Positions 36,015 through 45,811 of a DNA stretch of 64,000 nt are shown piece after piece. A program made the position numbers and the translations under genes. The stretch's first letter is position 1. Each line of letters begins with the position of its first letter. Location: contig NZ_AP025018.1 in assembly GCF_019977735.1 (NCBI RefSeq), positions 2,790,001 through 2,854,000 of the forward strand, read 5' to 3'. Source of the stretch: Calothrix sp. PCC 7716. Its GTDB lineage: Bacteria > Cyanobacteriota > Cyanobacteriia > Cyanobacteriales > Nostocaceae. Under the pieces are notes generated by a model. The model worked only from the letters and a program-made list of their open reading frames with translations, did not search any database and was not told the DNA's origin.

Positions 36015-36042
36015 GTAGAGACGCGATTTATCGCGTCTCTAC
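36015..36042. terminator. Palindrome between convergent genes
   Basis: GTAGAGACGCGAT and ATCGCGTCTCTAC form a 13-bp stem with a two-base loop. It fills the 36-base gap between the maf stop and the stop of the minus-strand gene at 36048, so it may terminate both. It belongs to the dispersed family seen at 1727, 23528 and 46900. Confidence 0.6.
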
Positions 36043-36047
36043 ATTAA

Positions 36048-36353
36048 TTATTTACCGCCGTAATAAAATGCGACTTCTTTTTCTTTCAGTTCTGCAAAAC
36101 CGGCGCCATTAAGCATTTGGTTAAGTTCATCTTGGGGAATATGTTTGGCGCCTATGCGGACTATACGCGAACGCATGGTATTAGATACACCACTACGTTG
36201 ACGGTTTGCTTCGAGTCCCATGACTTTGTTATACAATTCTAGTTTTGCTTCTGGAATAGGAGTTCCATCAAAATCAATTCCACGTGCGATTGCTTCATCA
36301 ATGGCATCAGCACCTTTGGTATCTTGGTTTGCTTGGCTGGTTTCGGCAGACAT
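36048..36353 (-). CDS. DUF4090 family protein
   Basis: The protein has 101 residues: DAIDEAIARGIDFDGTPIPEAKLELYNKVMGLEANRQRSGVSNTMRSRIVRIGAKHI, then NQMLNGAGF and AFYYGGK. I recognise this as the small, strongly conserved cyanobacterial family DUF4090. It is soluble and without known function. It converges on maf. Confidence 0.75.
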   Translation of the reverse strand: MSAETSQANQDTKGADAIDEAIARGIDFDGTPIPEAKLELYNKVMGLEANRQRSGVSNTMRSRIVRIGAKHIPQDELNQMLNGAGFAELKEKEVAFYYGGK

Positions 36354-36524
36354 GACTTTTTTATTTCTGGCATTGCATTGTAAATTTTACCAACTCGCGG
36401 CGCCTCCTCAACGATTCGCTTCAAAATGCTGTCTATTAGAGGATTTTGATGAAGATACTTGCCAGTAAGGGGTTTTATGGTTTAACCTAAGCACCAGTCA
36501 TGTGTTGCGATAGGTGGTAATGCT

Positions 36525-36896
36525 ATGTCGGACCTGGATGTTCCAGATATAAAAAATCGTTCGCTGGAGCAAGCTCTGACCAATAAAATTATTGATAGCT
36601 ATTTCGATAGTTCCGAAAGTTGGTTGCGTGCGATTTTACGGATGTGTTTTTTTTCACTAACACATCTCGATGATTTGCCTGTTTTTGTTGTGGAATGTCC
36701 AAATCAAGCGGTTGCTAAACGGCTGAGTCGCAAAACTTTTCCGTTTCGCGGTGTTTTATACTACTTAACTGATGATTTTAGTGCTGGTAGTCGTTCGCTT
36801 TTTTGTTATCGCGGTAAAGATGGGCAATGGTATTGTTACGACACCAGTACCAGCGAATGGACAAGTTTGGCTGAATTGGAGTTTACTTCTTTTTAG
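36525..36896 (+). CDS. Hypothetical cyanobacterial protein
   Basis: I do not recognise a named family. The 123-residue protein has a helical first half (SLEQALTNKIIDSYFDSSESW) and an aromatic, strand-rich second half (FRGVLYYLTDDFSAGSRSLFCYRGKDGQWYCYD). It has four Cys and no signal peptide. It overlaps the end of the convergent gene at 36883-37131 by 14 bases. The codon pattern and compact frame look real. Confidence 0.6.
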   Translation: MSDLDVPDIKNRSLEQALTNKIIDSYFDSSESWLRAILRMCFFSLTHLDDLPVFVVECPNQAVAKRLSRKTFPFRGVLYYLTDDFSAGSRSLFCYRGKDGQWYCYDTSTSEWTSLAELEFTSF

Positions 36897-37131
36897 TCAC
36901 CAAACCACCTGCAAAGGCGCCTAAAATTGTGCCCGTCCATAAACCAGTAGTGCTTCCTGACCACATGGCGCCAGGAGCAACTGCTGCGGTGCATAATTCT
37001 CTTACTCCCCAAACTTGATTTTGACACTTTTGGCTCTTGAGATTCATCGAGATTTGCCAACCTGTAAAGCCTGCAAAAAATCCTGATGTTAAAGCTATAA
37101 AAGTACAAATTAATACACGGTTTTTAGTCAT
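36883..37131 (-). CDS. Small membrane protein, unknown
   Basis: The 82-residue protein has an N-terminal hydrophobic segment (VLICTFIALTSGFFAGFTGW) and a Gly-rich C-terminal one (GLWTGTILGAFAGGLVT) ending in KKK. Two Cys lie between. No family recognised. It shares 14 bases with the convergent gene. Confidence 0.5.
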   Translation of the reverse strand: MTKNRVLICTFIALTSGFFAGFTGWQISMNLKSQKCQNQVWGVRELCTAAVAPGAMWSGSTTGLWTGTILGAFAGGLVTKKK

Positions 37132-37151
37132 ATTCTCTCTATACCCTCTCT

Positions 37152-37230
37152 TCCTCTGTGTACTCTGCGCCTCTGTGGTAAAAAAGAAGAATCTATTTTA
37201 TTACCACAGAGACACAGAGACCACAGAGGG
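37152..37230. repeat. CTCTGTGGTAA inverted repeat
   Basis: CTCTGTGGTAA (37171-37181) pairs with TTACCACAGAG (37201-37211); flanking CCTCTGTG and CACAGAGG words extend the structure. It ends at the ppc stop codon (37232) and may terminate ppc. Confidence 0.65.
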
Positions 37231-37231
37231 G

Positions 37232-40200
37232 TCAGCCTGTATTTCTCATTCCTGCGGCAATACCATTAATGGTAAGTAAGGCGCCTCGTAACAGTTCACC
37301 TTTACTGTAACGAGAATGAATAACACCCGATGTTGTAATGTTTTTGGCTTGACGTAAACGCTTGAGCAAAGAAACTTGTATGAATCCTAGCGGTACAATT
37401 GTTCCATTACGCAACTGAACGGAGCGTTGTAAAACTGGGTCGCCATCAAGGAGATTTTTGTGTCCGGTGATTTGCAGTACAATGTTGCGGGTGAGATAAA
37501 ATTCTTTGGCTATTTGGTCGAACACAACAGCGAATCTTGCACGGTCGTCTGGATGTGATAATTCTTGGACGTAATGTTGTGCCATTAGCAAGTCTACTTT
37601 TGCTAATGTCATTTCGGCTTTAGAAACAACCATTTTAAAGAATGGCCATTTCATGTAGAAATATCGCAGCAGTGTCATATGTTCTTTTGGTTCTTCGTCC
37701 AAAAATTCCTGGAGTGCTGTTCCAACTCCATACCATGATGGCAATAAGAACCGGGTTTGTGTCCAACTAAATACCCACGGAATAGCACGTAAAGAAGTTA
37801 AGTCTTTTTTACCAGATGGGCGCCTTGCTGGACGCGAACTAATTTGTAATTGGCTAATTTCTTCAATGGGTGTGCATGAATGGAAGAAGTCGATAAAATC
37901 GGGTTGTTCGTATATCAATGCGCGGTAATGACTACGCGAACGAGTCGCTAATTCCTCCATTATCTCGTTCCAAGGTTCGATATCATCAAACCCTGTTCGC
38001 AGTAAACTAGCTTGAATTACAGCACTGGTTATTGTTTCTAAGTTATATAATGCTAAATCGCGTAACGAGTACTTCGATGCTAGCACTTCACCTTGTTCTG
38101 TAATTTTGATGCGTCCGTTTATACTGTGCCCTGGTTGCGCCAAAATAGCTTCGTATGCTGGCCCACCCCCACGACCCACTGAACCACCTCGACCGTGAAA
38201 TATGCGTAAGTTTACACCGTATTTCTCCGCAATTCCTTGTAAACTTTTTTGGGCTTTGTGAATTTCCCAGTTGCTACTTAAGAAACCTGAGTCTTTATTA
38301 CTATCTGAGTATCCCAACATTACTTCTTGAAGGTTGGGTGTTAAAGGAGGTGGAGACTCAGGAGAACGAGGTAATGGTGGTGTTGGAGGAGATAGTAAAG
38401 ATGGCGCCAATGATTCTTTATGCTCCATTACAGCATACCCACCTGCTAGTAAAGCACGGTATAAAGGCAACTCGAATAATTGCTGCATTACAGCGTGCGA
38501 CCGCAGTAAATCTTCGACGGTTTCAAATAATGGAACTACTTGTATTGTTCCTACTGCCGTTCCTGGGTCATAAAGTCCTGCTTCTTTGGCAAATAGTAAT
38601 ACTTCTAACACGTCGCTAACTTCGCGACACATGCTAATAATGTAGGTTTGACAAATGTTATAACCAAACTCTTGTTGTAATGACCTAACAATACGCATCG
38701 TTTCGATAACGTCGTTAGTTTTTTCAGAGAATGGTAACTCCGCAGAAGTTAAAGGGCGCCGAGTTTTAAGTTCACTAATTAACCATTCGACACGTTCAGC
38801 CTCAGAAAGCTCATTGTAGGGTTTTGAATGAATACCCATGTATTCGAGAATTTCGTTGAGCGCATCACTGTGGCGCGATGATTCTTGGCGAATATCTATT
38901 TTTGTTAAATTAAAGCCGAAAATTTCAACTTGACAAATCAGATTTTCGAGAAGTTGCGAAGTTAAACCTGTTTCCTTGAGGTTTCGCTGAATTAATCGCA
39001 GTTCCGCTAAGAAATCTTCGCCCGACCCATAAGCAGGAGTAGAAATTTCTTTAATACTCTCGCCTTTTTGCAGCGCTGAGTTACGTGAGAGTGTATTTTC
39101 TAATCGCTTGAGAATATACGATAACTTCAGACGATATGGCTCTTGACGATACCGCAGTGCCAGTTCATCGTAAACTTTGCTCATCTGCGATTGTTCGAGT
39201 TCTAACGATTCGAGTAAATCAGGTAGTACATCACTCCACTGCATCGAAACGCTTAATAATTCACGCAGTTCTTTTACGGAGTCAATATATTTTTGTAGAA
39301 CGATATTGCGCTGGTAACAAGCTGTTTCCCAAGTAATAGCGGGTGTTACAGAAGGATTTCCGTCTCTGTCACCACCAACCCATGAACCAAATTTACAAAA
39401 GTTTTTGCTTGGTGGTTCTAACCAAGGATACGTCGCGTTTAGGGTTTGTTTAAAGCGTCGGTATAGCTGGGGAATACCATCGAATAATACTTCTTGGAAG
39501 TAGTGCAGCGCATAATCAACTTCATCTAACACCGATGGCTTAAACTGATGTAGTTCATCAGTACGCCACCATAAACGTATTTCTTCGATAAGCTGTAATC
39601 GTAACTCTTCTGCTTCCCAACGCTCTTGAAGTGCGGCGCCTCCTAAACGCTTTTCTAAAGCATCGAGTTCTTGCAATAATTGTACAACTCGACGCTGTTT
39701 ACCACGAATTGTATGGCGAACAATTTCTGTAGGGTGCGCTGTGAACACTAACTGTACATCGAGTTGTGCTATTAATCGTTGAATCAACTGTGGCGGCACG
39801 TTGAGCTTGAATAAATCAGGGAAGAGTGCAGCAAATGTACCCCTCTGTCGATTTGACGCTGAGTTACGCCAGCTTTTTGTTAGTAAATCTGCACCAAGCC
39901 CACTATTAACAGGAAGTCCCTCAACATTATCGCCTTGGACGATAGTAGGCAAGGTTTCCTCAACTTCGGCAGTTGGCTCCACCTCATACCTCGTCATCTG
40001 CTGCCTTTGCTCATAGTCCTGCTCAATGATATTAATCAATTGAAAGTACAGGGCAAATGCCCGTGCCGCGCGGATTGCTTCGTTAATACTAAGTTGTTCA
40101 ATCAACTTAAAAACTTCGGTTGCTTGGTCTTGAGTTGCTTGTCCTTCTGGCGAACATAAATCGCGTAACTGCCGCAGTAAGTCCACCATCTCCTGACCAC

Positions 40201-40321
40201 ACTCTTGACGCAGCACGGTTTCCCATAACTCCTCCATGACCTGGAGACGATGGCGCAAAAATAAATCAGATGCAGGGTAGTTATTAGCAGCTTCGGTGGA
40301 AGAGTATAAAAGGGAACTCAT
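37232..40321 (-). CDS. ppc: Phosphoenolpyruvate carboxylase
   Basis: The protein has 1029 residues and carboxylates PEP to oxaloacetate, feeding C4 acids to nitrogen assimilation. Motifs present: [14 protein letters not shown] (catalytic His196), [37 protein letters not shown] and the C-terminal MRNTG. A Pro/Ser-rich insert lies at about 638-664, between AVMEHKES and [10 protein letters not shown]. It breaks a normally conserved stretch but keeps the frame; it is encoded by a low-complexity repeat. As in other cyanobacteria there is no N-terminal phosphorylation motif like that of plants. Confidence 0.96.
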   Translation of the reverse strand: MSSLLYSSTEAANNYPASDLFLRHRLQVMEELWETVLRQECGQEMVDLLRQLRDLCSPEGQATQDQATEVFKLIEQLSINEAIRAARAFALYFQLINIIEQDYEQRQQMTRYEVEPTAEVEETLPTIVQGDNVEGLPVNSGLGADLLTKSWRNSASNRQRGTFAALFPDLFKLNVPPQLIQRLIAQLDVQLVFTAHPTEIVRHTIRGKQRRVVQLLQELDALEKRLGGAALQERWEAEELRLQLIEEIRLWWRTDELHQFKPSVLDEVDYALHYFQEVLFDGIPQLYRRFKQTLNATYPWLEPPSKNFCKFGSWVGGDRDGNPSVTPAITWETACYQRNIVLQKYIDSVKELRELLSVSMQWSDVLPDLLESLELEQSQMSKVYDELALRYRQEPYRLKLSYILKRLENTLSRNSALQKGESIKEISTPAYGSGEDFLAELRLIQRNLKETGLTSQLLENLICQVEIFGFNLTKIDIRQESSRHSDALNEILEYMGIHSKPYNELSEAERVEWLISELKTRRPLTSAELPFSEKTNDVIETMRIVRSLQQEFGYNICQTYIISMCREVSDVLEVLLFAKEAGLYDPGTAVGTIQVVPLFETVEDLLRSHAVMQQLFELPLYRALLAGGYAVMEHKESLAPSLLSPPTPPLPRSPESPPPLTPNLQEVMLGYSDSNKDSGFLSSNWEIHKAQKSLQGIAEKYGVNLRIFHGRGGSVGRGGGPAYEAILAQPGHSINGRIKITEQGEVLASKYSLRDLALYNLETITSAVIQASLLRTGFDDIEPWNEIMEELATRSRSHYRALIYEQPDFIDFFHSCTPIEEISQLQISSRPARRPSGKKDLTSLRAIPWVFSWTQTRFLLPSWYGVGTALQEFLDEEPKEHMTLLRYFYMKWPFFKMVVSKAEMTLAKVDLLMAQHYVQELSHPDDRARFAVVFDQIAKEFYLTRNIVLQITGHKNLLDGDPVLQRSVQLRNGTIVPLGFIQVSLLKRLRQAKNITTSGVIHSRYSKGELLRGALLTINGIAAGMRNTG

Positions 40322-40447
40322 ATCCTGTTGTAGTAGAGCTATCGGACTTTTTAATTATTGGGCATTGAGAGAAATATGGGTAGGGAAAGTTCCGCAAACT
40401 TTTATGGATAAAATGTATTATTTGTTACAGAAAAAGTTTGTTTAACT

Positions 40448-40675
40448 TTACCTTGATTCGGTTGATTTATTCGTTGAATTGGGGAACTCTAAAATAGGTA
40501 AACGTTCACCTCGAAGTAATTCTTCGCTAGCTTGTCCCAATGCAGTTAAAGCGTCAGTTGCACTTTTTTGTGCTAAAACCAGCGTGAACACCGAAACTGT
40601 ACCAATTTGGAGGAGGATGGATTGAGGAATCAACGACAATGGGTTCGACCCGTGATTATCGGAATTAGTACGCAT
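40448..40675 (-). CDS. Small hypothetical protein with one membrane segment
   Basis: The 75-residue protein has a hydrophobic stretch (ILLQIGTVSVFTLVLAQKSA) and then TDALTALGQASEELLRGERLPILEFP. I believe similar small proteins occur beside ppc in other Nostocales, but cannot confirm. The function is unknown. Confidence 0.5.
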   Translation of the reverse strand: MRTNSDNHGSNPLSLIPQSILLQIGTVSVFTLVLAQKSATDALTALGQASEELLRGERLPILEFPNSTNKSTESR

Positions 40676-40838
40676 TATGTTTTTTGAGTTGTTGTAGGAT
40701 AAGTGGGAAAAAAATGTTAAAAAATTTCAAGATGTAATGATTCTATCGTTCTAGTTTACAGAGAATCTGTTGTTGTTAATAGCCCCCAACCAATAAGCCC
40801 CAAAATACCACTATCTTCTACCCCCCTAAGCCATTTCC

Positions 40839-43757
40839 ATGAAAACAGTACTACCAGACCGTCAAAAAACAATAGTGCAGTGGGTGAGTCAAGCAACTGG
40901 TATAAACACTCTAGGGGTGAAAATCCGGTTGCAGGGAAATGACCTACATATTTTATGTGAAGCTATTGAGTGTCCGCAGCGCTGGCAAACATTATCCGAT
41001 TTACTTAAAGCTTTACAGCAAACAGACTTAGAAGCGTTAAAAAATAGCGATGGTAGCGAACAGCCATCTATATATCAAGTATTTGTCTACGGTAGAAAAA
41101 AAGCAGTCAAGCGACCCGAATGGTGTCACCGAGTTTATCTTAATCAACTTGACCGTCATCTCGAACAAGTCAACGTAGCTTTACTTCGAGATGCTGAACG
41201 TACCCTCAATACAACTGGCGCCATAATTATCTCGAACGAGAGTTTAGCCAAAAAAGGCGACCCCGAGGCAATTGCTAGGTATTTAAGCGAAACTCTGAGT
41301 TCTTTGGGTATTGGTGTTCGCGTTAAAGTCAAAAACCAAGATAATAACAATAATAAGAATCGTCTATGGATACTATGTAAATCGACCTATAGTCCAGACC
41401 CCTCAATAATTGCTGAACCTGTTGCCCAAAAATTACGTCACCTTAAACTAGTAGGTTATCAAGATGCTGTAATTGTTTGCCACGTCCAAGGAGAACCAAA
41501 ACCTGACTGGATATTGCGAATTGATTTAACTCCAACCGAGGTTATGCTCAAAGACTGGGCACGTTGGGGAGATGTGCAAGCAATAGCTTCTTATTTGAAT
41601 GAAAAATTAGCTGAAAAAATTAAAGTTACTGCCTCACTCAACGAATCAACGCTTCACGTTTTCTGTACGAATGTTCGTTCAAATGGTGATACGGCGCCAA
41701 GACGCGGGTTATGCATAAAAGAAGTAGGTGTTTGCTTAAATGATATTGCACCCCAAGGAATAACAGCGGCGACTATATACGGGCAAGTTAGTACAGATGC
41801 GGAACCAGCTTGGATAGATTGGTTAACACTTCCCGCTCAAGCACACCCTGCTTTATCAATACCAACAATTGAACTTGCTTCAAATGGAGATGAACCAGCA
41901 CTTATATTTTTACTAGAGCGTTTATTAAATTCTGACTTAGATTGGCGCCTTAAAACAGGTGGTATGCGGGTATTGTTGCTGCGAAAAGGAGATTTAATGC
42001 ATGTGATGTGCGATGCAACCGTATCTCCAGACCGTAAACAAGTAACAACTCAAGTCGTTAAGTTGCTGCGACAACTCAAAATGCCAGGGATATTAGGAGT
42101 GCGTGTTTATGGGCGCCGTGCGGGCAATAAAGAAGCATCATGGCATTATGGTGTAGACTTTGCAGCAAGACAACGATATGTTCCCGAACCGGCGCCAGAA
42201 TTTGCAGCAACATCAAGTTATGTTCGCGAACTATTACCACCAACCGATGAACCAGTACTGCGTCAAGACTTAACATCAGAGGAAGTTCAAACTTTTGTTA
42301 AGCAAACAGTGCAAAATTGGGGTACAAGCGCAAGAAAACTTTTACTTGCCACACAGCTATTCAAAGACAAAGAGGATGCTTCGAGCGCACCAAGCTTCAG
42401 CGCGAAATCAAGTGCTTCGGCATTAGTATGGGGAACAGTCGGGTTATTGTTAACATTACAAACCGATTGGGTATTAAATAAATTTTCACAGCAACCCCTA
42501 CCAACATTAACTACTAGTCTTGCTCCGCAAACCCCCAATAAGAATGATGTTAATGCGTCCTTCACAGCAGACACCACCACACCAAAAGATAATCAAGCCT
42601 TTAACGCATCGGCATTTACGCAAACAACAGGTAGTGAAATTAGCCGTAGCCCATCAGGAACTGCAACGGCAATATTATTAGCAGCGCGTACTCAGTCGCC
42701 AACATTTAACGCGCGTCAACTCGATGAGCAATTGGCATTATATCGACAAAGATTACAGAAAAACGGCGGTCAGCCACCAGATATATTAATTATTGGTTCT
42801 TCGCGCGCTCTACGAGGTGTTGACCCAGTAGCCTTATCTAAAGCTTTGGCAACTCAAGGCTATCGCAATTTAGATGTCTTTAACTTTGGTATAAACGGTG
42901 CCACTGCCCAAGTCATTAACTTTATATTGCGTAAAGTCTTAGAACCATCTGAACTACCCAAATTAATTATCTGGGCAGACGGCGCCCGTGCGTTCAACAG
43001 TGGACGCGAGGACACTACATTCCGGTCAATAGCAGCATCTCCAGGTTATAAACAAGCCATTGAAAAATCAATAGCTCGTGGAGATACAGATACAGCACAA
43101 GAAACTAAATCTAAAACCAAATCAAACGACCAGCAAAAAAACAGTTATCAAGCAGCTAACGATTGGTTAAACGAAAAACTAGGTTCATTATCAGGAGCTT
43201 ACCAAAATCGTAACCAACTCAAAGCAGTACTAGGCGCCAAATTAGATGCTTTAACAGGTGTAGATAAAAATAAAACGTCATCAAATCAAACAAATGGCAA
43301 AGACGCAGAAGAAACAGTACAATCAGTTGATTTTGATGGTTTTTTACCACTATCAATACGTTTTGACCCAGGTATTTATTACCAAAAGCATTCAAAAGTA
43401 AGTGGTAGCTACGACAACGACTATAAAGGATTTTTACTTGGAGGAGACCAAAACTTAGCGCTGCAAGAAATATTAAAGTTCACCCAGTCGCAAAAAATAT
43501 CCTTAGTATTCGCCAACATGCCATTAACAAGTGAATACTTAGACCCAGTTCGTACACAGTTCGAGCAACTATTCCAGCAGTACATGATACAACAAGCTTC
43601 TGAACGTTCGCACTTTGTTTTCCGCGACTTAGGATTACTTTTCCCACAAAAAAATGAATTTTTCTCCGACCCTAGTCATCTTAACCGTTACGGCGCCTAC
43701 GAAGTGTCTAACAAGCTTGCCAAAGACCCAATGATTCCCTGGATTAATAAAAAATGA
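40839..43757 (+). CDS. DUF1574/SGNH-type protein with repeated N-terminal domain
   Basis: The protein has 972 residues. The first 500 or so hold four repeats of about 110 residues, each with a pattern like LHILCEA..CPQR...LL..L, followed by a VYGRK..PEW segment (near 30, 170, 270 and 380). A membrane segment lies near 527-545 (ALVWGTVGLLLTLQTDWVL), then a low-complexity linker. The C-terminal half is an SGNH-hydrolase-like domain: DILIIGSSRALRGVDP (about 647) and DPSHLNRYGAYEVS (about 943), carrying the catalytic Ser and Asp-His. It is followed 138 bases later by an MBOAT gene. The pair resembles AlgJ/AlgI-type O-acetylation machinery for exopolysaccharide. The N-terminal repeats are not part of any family I can name. 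Confidence 0.75.
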   Translation: MKTVLPDRQKTIVQWVSQATGINTLGVKIRLQGNDLHILCEAIECPQRWQTLSDLLKALQQTDLEALKNSDGSEQPSIYQVFVYGRKKAVKRPEWCHRVYLNQLDRHLEQVNVALLRDAERTLNTTGAIIISNESLAKKGDPEAIARYLSETLSSLGIGVRVKVKNQDNNNNKNRLWILCKSTYSPDPSIIAEPVAQKLRHLKLVGYQDAVIVCHVQGEPKPDWILRIDLTPTEVMLKDWARWGDVQAIASYLNEKLAEKIKVTASLNESTLHVFCTNVRSNGDTAPRRGLCIKEVGVCLNDIAPQGITAATIYGQVSTDAEPAWIDWLTLPAQAHPALSIPTIELASNGDEPALIFLLERLLNSDLDWRLKTGGMRVLLLRKGDLMHVMCDATVSPDRKQVTTQVVKLLRQLKMPGILGVRVYGRRAGNKEASWHYGVDFAARQRYVPEPAPEFAATSSYVRELLPPTDEPVLRQDLTSEEVQTFVKQTVQNWGTSARKLLLATQLFKDKEDASSAPSFSAKSSASALVWGTVGLLLTLQTDWVLNKFSQQPLPTLTTSLAPQTPNKNDVNASFTADTTTPKDNQAFNASAFTQTTGSEISRSPSGTATAILLAARTQSPTFNARQLDEQLALYRQRLQKNGGQPPDILIIGSSRALRGVDPVALSKALATQGYRNLDVFNFGINGATAQVINFILRKVLEPSELPKLIIWADGARAFNSGREDTTFRSIAASPGYKQAIEKSIARGDTDTAQETKSKTKSNDQQKNSYQAANDWLNEKLGSLSGAYQNRNQLKAVLGAKLDALTGVDKNKTSSNQTNGKDAEETVQSVDFDGFLPLSIRFDPGIYYQKHSKVSGSYDNDYKGFLLGGDQNLALQEILKFTQSQKISLVFANMPLTSEYLDPVRTQFEQLFQQYMIQQASERSHFVFRDLGLLFPQKNEFFSDPSHLNRYGAYEVSNKLAKDPMIPWINKK

Positions 43758-43890
43758 GGTCAGGAGTCAGGAGGTTAGGGGTCAGGAGTCAGGAGGTTAG
43801 GGGTCAGGAGTTAGAATTCTATATCCTGAATTCTGAATCCTGAATTCTGAATTCTGTATTCTGTATTCTGTGTTCTTGAGTGTAAAAAAT
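43758..43890. repeat. GTCAGGAG and TCTGAAT tandem repeats
   Basis: AGGAGTCAGGAGGTTAGGGG units repeat at 43757-43815, then ATTCTGAATCCTGA-type units to about 43880. No gene. Together they form a G-rich arm and a pyrimidine-rich arm. Confidence 0.8.
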
Positions 43891-43895
43891 AAAAC

Positions 43896-45398
43896 ATGAA
43901 TTTCATTTCGATATTATACGGATTATTTTTACTTAGTGTTATCGGTATTTATTGGTCTGTTGGTAATGAAAGACTGCGTTTGTTGATACTTTTGCTTGCT
44001 AGCGTAGTATTTTATATATCGTACCAGCCTCAATATTTACCACTATTACTAGTACTGGTTTATTTAAACTATCGTCTAGGACTTGAAATTGGACAAAACA
44101 CCTCACCCGGAGAACATAATCAAAATGCGGGTATATCTAACGAAGATTGGGAATACGCTCAAGCGGACTGGAATCGGCGCCGTTTAACTTTAGTATGTAT
44201 AGGTATAGTCTTAAATATATTTTTACTATTTGGTTTTAAATACCTAATACCCTTTTTAAAATTTGCTTTACCCGAAGCTACAATTAAAGGCTTGCGATTA
44301 GATACATTCAAACTACTGGCGCCGCTTGGAATATCTTACTTTGTATTTGAGTGCATCGCGTATCTAGTAGACGTTTATCGTGGCGCCCCTGCGACAAATA
44401 ATTTAATTAAATTCGCGACTTACAAGTTACTACTTTTCAAAGTCACTTCCGGTCCAATAACACGCTTTCATCAACTTGCAAATCAATTCAAAGCAGCATT
44501 GCCAAGTGCGAATGTCATATCTGACGCATTATGGTACATCGCGAAGGGCGCCGTCAAAAAAGGATTATTCGCCGATAATATTGGTGTTTTTGTCGATATT
44601 TGTTTCGGTAACTTACAACGTGCAGGTAGTACAGATATATGGTTAGCGACATTTGCTTATGGTTTGCAGTTGTATTTAGATTTTAGTGGATATGTAGATA
44701 TAGCTCGTGGCAGTGCGATGTTATTTGGGTTGGTGTTGCCAGAAAACTTTGATTCACCTTACTTCAGTACGAGTATTGCTGATTTTTGGCGCCGTTGGCA
44801 TATGACTTTGGGAGACTGGTTGCGAAATTACCTATATTTTCCACTTGGTGGTTCACGTGTTGGGTTGGAACGTACATGTGTCAACCTGGTAATTGTGATG
44901 GTTGTATGTGGTGTTTGGCATGGCGCCGCATTAGGGTTTATTGTATGGGGGTTCTGGCATGGTTTAGCTTTAGTCGTGCATCGACTAGTTGATAAAGTTA
45001 GTGACCGTATGGAATTTCTCGAATATTTTTGGCAGTCACCAATTGGTGTTATTGTGGCGTGGTTGGTTACACAGCTAATGGTATTTACATCATGGATATG
45101 GTTCCGCTTACCTGACCTACGGGACTCAATGGAAGCTACTTCTAAACTTTGGGGACATACAGCTGACGCTCAGTTTTCACAACTTGTGTATGTCGAAGCT
45201 TTGAAAATTAGTCAGTCTCAAGTTGCGCTGTTACTGGGTGCTGTGTTTTTAGGCATGGCGATATCTTATCTATTTAAGCGTCATCTCAAACTTGAATTCA
45301 ATTGGCACCTCAAAGTTCTGTTCGTACCGTTATGCTTTTATCTCGTTTGGATACTGGCGCCGCAAGGTAGCTTACCATTCATCTACTTTGAATACTAA
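43896..45398 (+). CDS. MBOAT family O-acyltransferase
   Basis: This 500-residue polytopic membrane protein is of AlgI/DltB type. It has about ten hydrophobic segments and the MBOAT core: LAPLGISYFVFECIAYLVDVYRG (about 143-165), FDSPYFSTSIADFWRRWHMTLGDWLRNYLYFPLGG (about 290) and the active-site His in VCGVWHGAALGFIVWGFWHG (about 335-354). It would move an acyl group across the membrane to the partner SGNH protein encoded upstream. The substrate is probably an extracellular polysaccharide; this is inferred from the pair, not seen directly. Confidence 0.9.
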   Translation: MNFISILYGLFLLSVIGIYWSVGNERLRLLILLLASVVFYISYQPQYLPLLLVLVYLNYRLGLEIGQNTSPGEHNQNAGISNEDWEYAQADWNRRRLTLVCIGIVLNIFLLFGFKYLIPFLKFALPEATIKGLRLDTFKLLAPLGISYFVFECIAYLVDVYRGAPATNNLIKFATYKLLLFKVTSGPITRFHQLANQFKAALPSANVISDALWYIAKGAVKKGLFADNIGVFVDICFGNLQRAGSTDIWLATFAYGLQLYLDFSGYVDIARGSAMLFGLVLPENFDSPYFSTSIADFWRRWHMTLGDWLRNYLYFPLGGSRVGLERTCVNLVIVMVVCGVWHGAALGFIVWGFWHGLALVVHRLVDKVSDRMEFLEYFWQSPIGVIVAWLVTQLMVFTSWIWFRLPDLRDSMEATSKLWGHTADAQFSQLVYVEALKISQSQVALLLGAVFLGMAISYLFKRHLKLEFNWHLKVLFVPLCFYLVWILAPQGSLPFIYFEY

Positions 45399-45410
45399 TT
45401 TACCTATATT

Positions 45411-45444
45411 GTGATTGTGATTGTGATTGTGATTGTGATTGTGG
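45411..45444. repeat. GTGATT hexanucleotide repeat
   Basis: GTGATT is repeated five times and runs into GTGG. It directly follows the MBOAT gene. Confidence 0.9.
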
Positions 45445-45468
45445 AACAGGCATCCCTGCCTGTTTTTT
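45445..45468 (+). terminator. Terminator hairpin of the MBOAT gene
   Basis: AACAGGCA-TCCC-TGCCTGTT followed by TTTT gives a strong stem with a T-run. Related sequences occur at 26560-26578. Confidence 0.7.
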
Positions 45469-45476
45469 AATTAATA

Positions 45477-45811
45477 TTGACAAAAATGAGATAAGTTATG
45501 TAAACTGATATTTAGATATATTGAGAATGCACCAAAACTTGCTTAATATATTGTTTACATAACTTAATATTATAGCATAGTGAAATCCTTGAAAGCTTTG
45601 TTCAGCAAGCATTTCAGGTAAACTCCGACCGCTAATAATTTAGACCTATAGAACGTTAGGTTAGATTTATCCATAAATAAATCTAATAAAAGGTATTAGT
45701 AAATTAAATACTGAGTAGATACTCTTATTAAGTGAATGCATGTAAAGTGGAAATTACAGGTAAATTAAATTTACTTGATCAAACTTCACATTATTTCGCA
45801 TTAATAAGAAC
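45477..45811 (+). promoter_or_regulatory. psbA upstream region with 14-bp dyad
   Basis: TAAGTTATGTAAAC (45492-45505) is repeated in perfect inversion as GTTTACATAACTTA (45553-45566), 47 bases apart. TTGACA (45477-45482) with TAAACT 18 bases on would be a possible promoter overlapping the left arm, though that gives a leader of about 300 bases. A second small palindrome GTAAATTAAATTTAC lies at 45760-45774, close to the start codon. I could not assign the true transcription start. Confidence 0.5.

Noticed and set aside
38155-38619. 154-residue plus-strand frame opposite ppc
   Set aside because: Antisense shadow of the PEP carboxylase core.
40600-40680. tRNA-like GGTTCGACCC T-arm sequence
   Set aside because: No acceptor stem, D-arm or anticodon arm can be built around it; it is within a small frame on the other strand.
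45477-45506. TTGACA/TAAACT as the psbA promoter
   Set aside because: Kept only as a possibility: the -10 is poor and the leader would be about 300 bases, much longer than usual for psbA.
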